Assembly (NCBI GenBank): GCA_001778455.1 | Contig: MFGX01000089.1 | Span: forward strand, 1-7,849 | From: Candidatus Fraserbacteria bacterium RBG_16_55_9 | GTDB taxonomy: Bacteria; Bipolaricaulota; Bipolaricaulia; RBG-16-55-9 | DNA length: 7,849 nucleotides | Reading direction: 5' to 3' | Part shown: piece by piece, positions 5,496 to 7,849 of the stretch | Layout: each line of letters starts with the position of its first letter | How positions within the stretch are numbered: the stretch's first letter is position 1 | Notes under the pieces: model-generated | Database searches by the model: none | Told to the model about the DNA's origin: nothing | Seen by the model: the letters and a program-made list of their open reading frames with translations, nothing else | Position numbers and translations under genes: made by a program

Positions 5496-6133
5496 GTCTT
5501 CTTGCGTGAGTTTTCTGCTCTGGGTGTTCCGTTGATCAGAGTTCCGCTTTTGTCCTTCCCGTTGCGGATCACACCGTCATTGGAAGCCCAGATGCCATCG
5601 GAATCAGACGCGGTGGGGTCGGTTCTCTCCATGCTGGCGCGAGGTACCTGCCCTTGGGCATCGCTGCCCGCGGGCCACTCGCCTCCATTGCCATTGGCCG
5701 TGTCCACAATGACGCCGTTCGGGTCTTTGAGCACGAGGGTCTCGCCGCCGTTTCTGAGTGATCCTGTGTAGATGAGATCGGCTGCCATATCGCTCACGGT
5801 CTCATCATCCGTGCGCTCAAGCAGGTAGAGCCCTCGCGCAGTGATGACACTGTTACGGATCTCTTTGGTGTCTTCCTGCACGGCTCCAAAGCTAATGAGG
5901 ACATCGCCATCGCTCCAGCTGAGCGTCCAGCCCTTGAGGTCTATGTCTCGACTGGAATTGCTTCTTAGCTCGATCCACTCGTCGGTGGAGCTGGCGGATG
6001 TGCCGCTCCAGGCGATCTCATTAATGACGATCTGAGGGACCCCAGGAGGCTGAGCTGTGCTCACGATTCCTCCGCTAGGCCAGGCGACTAGGAAAGCCAG
6101 AAGACAGGTTGCTGCGACGAAGTGCGACTTCAT
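5492..6133 (-). CDS. secreted lamin-tail-domain protein
   Basis: This 213-residue protein has a signal peptide (MKSHFVAATCLLAFLVAWPS, likely cleaved near residue 27-28). A lamin tail domain follows from about residue 34: IVINEIAWSGTSASSTDEWI, then ELRSNSS, DLKGWTLSW and NGGETLVLKDPNGVIVDTA. INEI..SG...DEWIEL and the GW(T/K)L turn are diagnostic of this Ig-fold domain. Bacterial copies are exported and often accompany nucleases or adhesion modules, but here the domain stands alone with a short polar tail (RTDPTASDSDG onward). GAGGAGG lies close before ATG 6133. Its last codon and stop overlap the stop of the patatin gene, leaving no room for a terminator. It is divergent from the gene at 6334. 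Its molecular role is unknown. Confidence 0.87.
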   Translation of the reverse strand: MKSHFVAATCLLAFLVAWPSGGIVSTAQPPGVPQIVINEIAWSGTSASSTDEWIELRSNSSRDIDLKGWTLSWSDGDVLISFGAVQEDTKEIRNSVITARGLYLLERTDDETVSDMAADLIYTGSLRNGGETLVLKDPNGVIVDTANGNGGEWPAGSDAQGQVPRASMERTDPTASDSDGIWASNDGVIRNGKDKSGTLINGTPRAENSRKKT

Positions 6134-6151
6134 GGTAGACCTCCTCTAAGA

Positions 6152-6177
6152 GTTACTAGTATATGTGTTACGAGTAT
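6152..6177. repeat. tandem 11-mer in the lamin-tail gene leader
   Basis: GTTACTAGTAT (6152-6162) and GTTACGAGTAT (6167-6177) differ at one base and have a 15-base period. They lie between the promoter and ribosome site of the lamin-tail gene, so they would be in its mRNA leader. A paired binding site is possible but unproven. Confidence 0.35.
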
Positions 6178-6199
6178 GATGATCTTTTATGTAGCATGT

Positions 6200-6227
6200 A
6201 TTATAACACATCGCGAATAAAAGTCAA
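6200..6227 (-). promoter_or_regulatory. strong promoter of the lamin-tail gene
   Basis: On the minus strand TTGACT (6222-6227), a 16-base spacer and TATAAT (6200-6205) are preceded by TGT, giving an extended -10. The leader is about 60 bases and AT-rich. This is the best promoter in the window besides that of groESL. Confidence 0.8.
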
Positions 6228-6248
6228 GAGGTGCACGGGGAAGTATCC

Positions 6249-6277
6249 TGGACGTGGCTTTCTGGAAGACGTATACT
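6249..6277 (+). promoter_or_regulatory. putative promoter of the 6334 gene
   Basis: TGGACG (6249-6254) and TATACT (6272-6277) are 17 bases apart. It is back to back with the lamin-tail promoter, whose -35 ends 21 bases away, so the two genes could share a regulator. Confidence 0.45.
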
Positions 6278-6333
6278 GCAAAGGAGCCGCACTTCTAGCG
6301 ACTTGCAACACTATATCACCAAGGAGGTACTAG

Positions 6334-6777
6334 ATGAAGATCTTCACCCAGTCAGGACGTTTCTGGATACTTGCAGCATTTCTCATTGGATGTGGAGCTT
6401 GGATTGGGCTCCTCAGCTCATCAGCAGGGAGCGCGCAGAGCGGGAGTTCTCTGCTCATTCAGGCTGTGGCCAGCTCGCGGACAGCTGGTCCGGGGAGCAC
6501 CGATATCGCTTCCATCTACGTAACTGTCCAGTCGAGTGCAGGTTTGATGGATGGGCTCACAGATGCGAGCTTCTCCGTCTTTGCGGAGCAGATCCCGGCG
6601 CAAGGCTGTCTCGTCAACCTTGTTCAAGTGCGAACCGGACGCCTTGGCGTCTACCGTCTGGACATCGTTCCGGGCGTCTCTGGCTGCTTCTGGAGACTCG
6701 GTGACTATGTGCTCTCGGTCAGTGTGAGATCGGGATCGCAGAGCGGCGCTGCACTGGTGATCATGACGCTGCAATGA
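6334..6777 (+). CDS. small exported protein, probably Ig-like, function unknown
   Basis: This 147-residue protein has an N-terminal export signal: a basic start MKIFTQSGRF, then a hydrophobic run at 11-28. LIGC at 17-20 has lipobox form, but hydrophobic sequence continues past it and SAGSAQS at 30-36 could be an ordinary signal-peptidase site, so lipoprotein status is open. The mature part, about 110 residues, is predicted all beta: alternating strands such as ASIYVTVQSS, DASFSVFAE, LGVYRLDIVPG, and YVLSVSVRSG to the end. Cys92 and Cys118 could form a disulfide. The pattern recalls Ig-like sandwich domains, with no named family recognised. AAGGAGG precedes ATG 6334. Its stop overlaps the next start as ATGA, which implies translational coupling with the HAD phosphatase. 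Confidence 0.75.
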   Translation: MKIFTQSGRFWILAAFLIGCGAWIGLLSSSAGSAQSGSSLLIQAVASSRTAGPGSTDIASIYVTVQSSAGLMDGLTDASFSVFAEQIPAQGCLVNLVQVRTGRLGVYRLDIVPGVSGCFWRLGDYVLSVSVRSGSQSGAALVIMTLQ

Positions 6778-7423
6778 CGCCCGCGCAGCCCCAGCATCTG
6801 GTCATCTTCGTCGATTTCGACGGTACTGCAGCCGAAGAGATCGCTTCCAATCGCTTGTTGGAGCGTTTCGCCGAGGGTGACTGGCGCGAGTGGGATCAGC
6901 AGTTCGATGAAGGGAAGATCTCTTTCAAAGACTGCGTCCTGGAGCAGTTCTCCATGCTGGCGGGCACCCGAGAGGAGATGAGCGAGTTCTCTCGCCGCGA
7001 GCTGCGACTGCGAGCAGGGTTTCATGAGTTCGTTCAGTACTGCCGAGCACGAGATTACGAGATTCACATCCTCAGTGAAGCTCTGGATTTCATGATCCAT
7101 GCCATTCTAGAGCGTGAAGGACTTGGCAATCTACCTGTCTATTGTGACCGAGCCGTCTTCAACAGCAATCGTCTGGTGAGAGTAGAGCTGCCCCACTTCT
7201 GCGAAGACTGTCATTGCAAAGCGGGCAACTGCAAGGGAGGTCATGTGGAAAAGCTTCGCGATCGCTACGATTTCATAGTGTATATCGGCGACGGCTCCAA
7301 CGATCTCTGTCCGGCGAAAAAGCGGATCTCGTCTTCGCCCGCCGCCGACTGGCAGAGTTCTGCAAAGCGCAGGGCATCGAGTACTATCCGTTTGAGGATT
7401 TTCATCTAGAGACAGTCTCATAA
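6774..7423 (+). pseudogene. MtnX-like HAD-IB phosphatase with a -1 frame break
   Basis: The N-terminal 183 residues carry all HAD motifs: VDFDGT (Asp14 nucleophile, Asp16), ILSEALDF (Ser101), a Lys in CEDCHCKAGNCKGGHVEKL, and YIGDGSND at 170-177. The Cys-rich CxxCxCxxGNCK segment and overall order match the MtnX-like group, related to the 2,3-diketo-5-methylthiopentyl-1-phosphate and phosphoserine phosphatases. At GCG-AAA-AAG (7314-7322) the zero frame leaves the family and ends at 7409 with a low-complexity tail. The -1 frame continues ADLVFARRRLAEFCKAQG and ends FEDFHLETVS at 7423, the normal family ending, giving 216 residues. Cause: homopolymer sequencing error, a real mutation, or -1 slippage. 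The start is coupled to the upstream gene by ATGA. The substrate is not certain. Confidence 0.82.
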
Positions 7424-7499
7424 ATACCCCTCAAGGAGGAGAACCATGCGACCGGAGCGCAAAAGCCCGAATCTCGAACATTTATGAGACCGCTTCTAG
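7406..7499. repeat. 20-bp inverted repeat bounding a 94-bp segment
   Basis: CTAGAGACAGTCTCATAAAT (7406-7425) and ATTTATGAGACCGCTTCTAG (7480-7499) are inverted copies matching at 17 of 20 positions, with a perfect inner 11 bp. The left arm includes the last codons and the stop of the phosphatase gene. The 54 bases between carry a strong Shine-Dalgarno and a 13-codon ORF. No target-site duplication is visible at the outer edges. It could be a tiny MITE-like element, a fold-back duplication, or an RNA stem. Confidence 0.65.
7446..7487 (+). other. 13-codon ORF with a strong ribosome site
   Basis: AAGGAGG (7433-7439) lies close before ATG 7446, which encodes MRPERKSPNLEHL and stops at 7485-7487. 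A second short ORF, MRPLLVNRTLMDLGL, begins with an ATGA overlap at 7484 and ends at TAG 7529-7531. Neither is recognisable. The first may be a leader peptide or the stub of a lost gene, like the relics at the other end of the window. The second may be chance. Confidence 0.3.
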
Positions 7500-7554
7500 T
7501 CAATCGCACACTAATGGATTTGGGCCTGTAGCTACGAGACTGATATCGGGAAGC

Positions 7555-7568
7555 CCTGCTTGAGCAGG
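7555..7568 (+). other. compact hairpin before the toxin-like gene
   Basis: CCTGC-TTGA-GCAGG is a perfect 5-bp stem with a 4-base loop. It is preceded by GGGAAGC and followed by TATGTGCTC. The arrangement GGAAGC, a short hairpin, then GGTA loosely resembles the 3' end of IS200/IS605-type (TnpB) elements, but no transposase remnant is recognisable nearby. It lies 25 bases before the GTG start at 7593. Confidence 0.3.
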
Positions 7569-7592
7569 TATGTGCTCTTGGGGTGGTGAAGC

Positions 7593-7849
7593 GTGGCTAT
7601 TCACTATGACTCACATCTTAAAGAACGTCTCAAGGAGCGTAACATTCCCGAGTCTTGGCCGAGGGAAATCATCGAGAAATCTACCGAGCGGTATCAGGAC
7701 ACCGCTACCGGCATGTATGTCGCAATCGACAAAAGATGGTATAAAGAAGAGGAGCGAGAGATGGCCGTCAGCTATGTGACGCAAGGCTCAGACCAGAAGG
7801 CGATCACAATTCACCCAATCGGTCATAACCAGAAGCAAAACAGGATTGA
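7593..7849 (+). CDS. partial small protein, DUF4258/RelE-fold toxin-like
   Basis: GTG 7593 opens a frame of 85 codons running off the window: MAIHYDSHLKERLKERNIPE, then PREIIEKSTERYQDTATGMY, VAIDKRWY, REMAVSYVTQ and a KAITIHPIGHNQKQNRI ending. The layout of an HLxxRLxxRxIPE opening, a D..TG turn, a basic strand, an AVSY strand and a ITIHP...Q..NR finish matches small proteins with a DUF4258 or RelE/ParE-like fold that are often encoded beside a DUF2283 or other antitoxin gene. Only the last few residues are probably missing. A GGGGTGG sequence (7580-7586) seven bases upstream is a modest ribosome site. No antitoxin candidate precedes it; a partner would be expected just beyond the window. A toxin role is inference. 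Confidence 0.6.
   Translation, partial: MAIHYDSHLKERLKERNIPESWPREIIEKSTERYQDTATGMYVAIDKRWYKEEEREMAVSYVTQGSDQKAITIHPIGHNQKQNRI

Noticed and set aside
6231..6704. 157-codon plus-strand frame starting before the exported protein gene.
   Set aside because: It runs through the divergent promoters and overlaps the exported-protein gene, which has the better ribosome site and a clear signal sequence.
7570..7779. 69-codon plus-strand frame MCSWGG... overlapping the toxin-like gene.
   Set aside because: The GTG-started frame at 7593 shows conserved-looking strand motifs and stays open to the window end; this one does not.
1..7849. CRISPR arrays, tRNA or rRNA genes.
   Set aside because: No regularly spaced repeats, no cloverleaf with TTCGA arm and acceptor pairing, and no conserved rRNA blocks seen on either strand.

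Overview
The window reads as a chromosomal segment of a diderm bacterium that I cannot place to phylum. An RlpA-type septal-ring lytic transglycosylase points to an outer membrane, and a sigma-A-like promoter overlapping a CIRCE operator points to HrcA control of groESL. Base composition is moderately GC-rich, except in an AT-rich divergent promoter region near 6134-6330. There are no rRNA, tRNA or CRISPR features, and no intact transposase.

Region 1 (1-987, minus strand) is a gene graveyard. It holds a 5' remnant of a coenzyme F420/NADP-type dinucleotide-binding reductase joined out of frame to the 3' part of a short-chain dehydrogenase, a 19-codon hydrophobic ORF that may be the start of an MgtC-like gene, and the first 49 codons of a RidA (YjgF/UK114) gene ended by a stop. 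Most of these relics keep a Shine-Dalgarno site and the start of the protein.

Region 2 (988-2457) holds rlpA and, divergent from it, a gene for a two-ACT-domain protein, with palindromes and promoters between them. A convergent DUF2227 membrane protein gene follows.

Region 3 (2536-5495) is the groES-groEL operon, with promoter and CIRCE, followed by a patatin-like phospholipase gene. A 16-bp hairpin separates groEL from the patatin gene. It carries a TATAAT box in its loop and the patatin Shine-Dalgarno in its 3' arm, so it may act as terminator, promoter and translation switch together.

Region 4 (5492-7423) has a secreted lamin-tail-domain protein gene on the minus strand, whose stop codon overlaps the patatin stop. 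It shares a divergent promoter region with a small exported protein gene. That gene overlaps by ATGA with a MtnX-like HAD phosphatase whose frame breaks at an A5 run.

Region 5 (7406-7849) has a 20-bp inverted repeat enclosing a strong Shine-Dalgarno site and a 13-codon ORF, a compact hairpin, and the start of a small protein that resembles a RelE-fold/DUF4258-like toxin. That gene runs off the window.

The best-supported biology is the heat-shock chaperonin operon. The most interesting structures are the groEL-patatin hairpin, the relic cluster, the phosphatase frameshift and the inverted-repeat mini-element.
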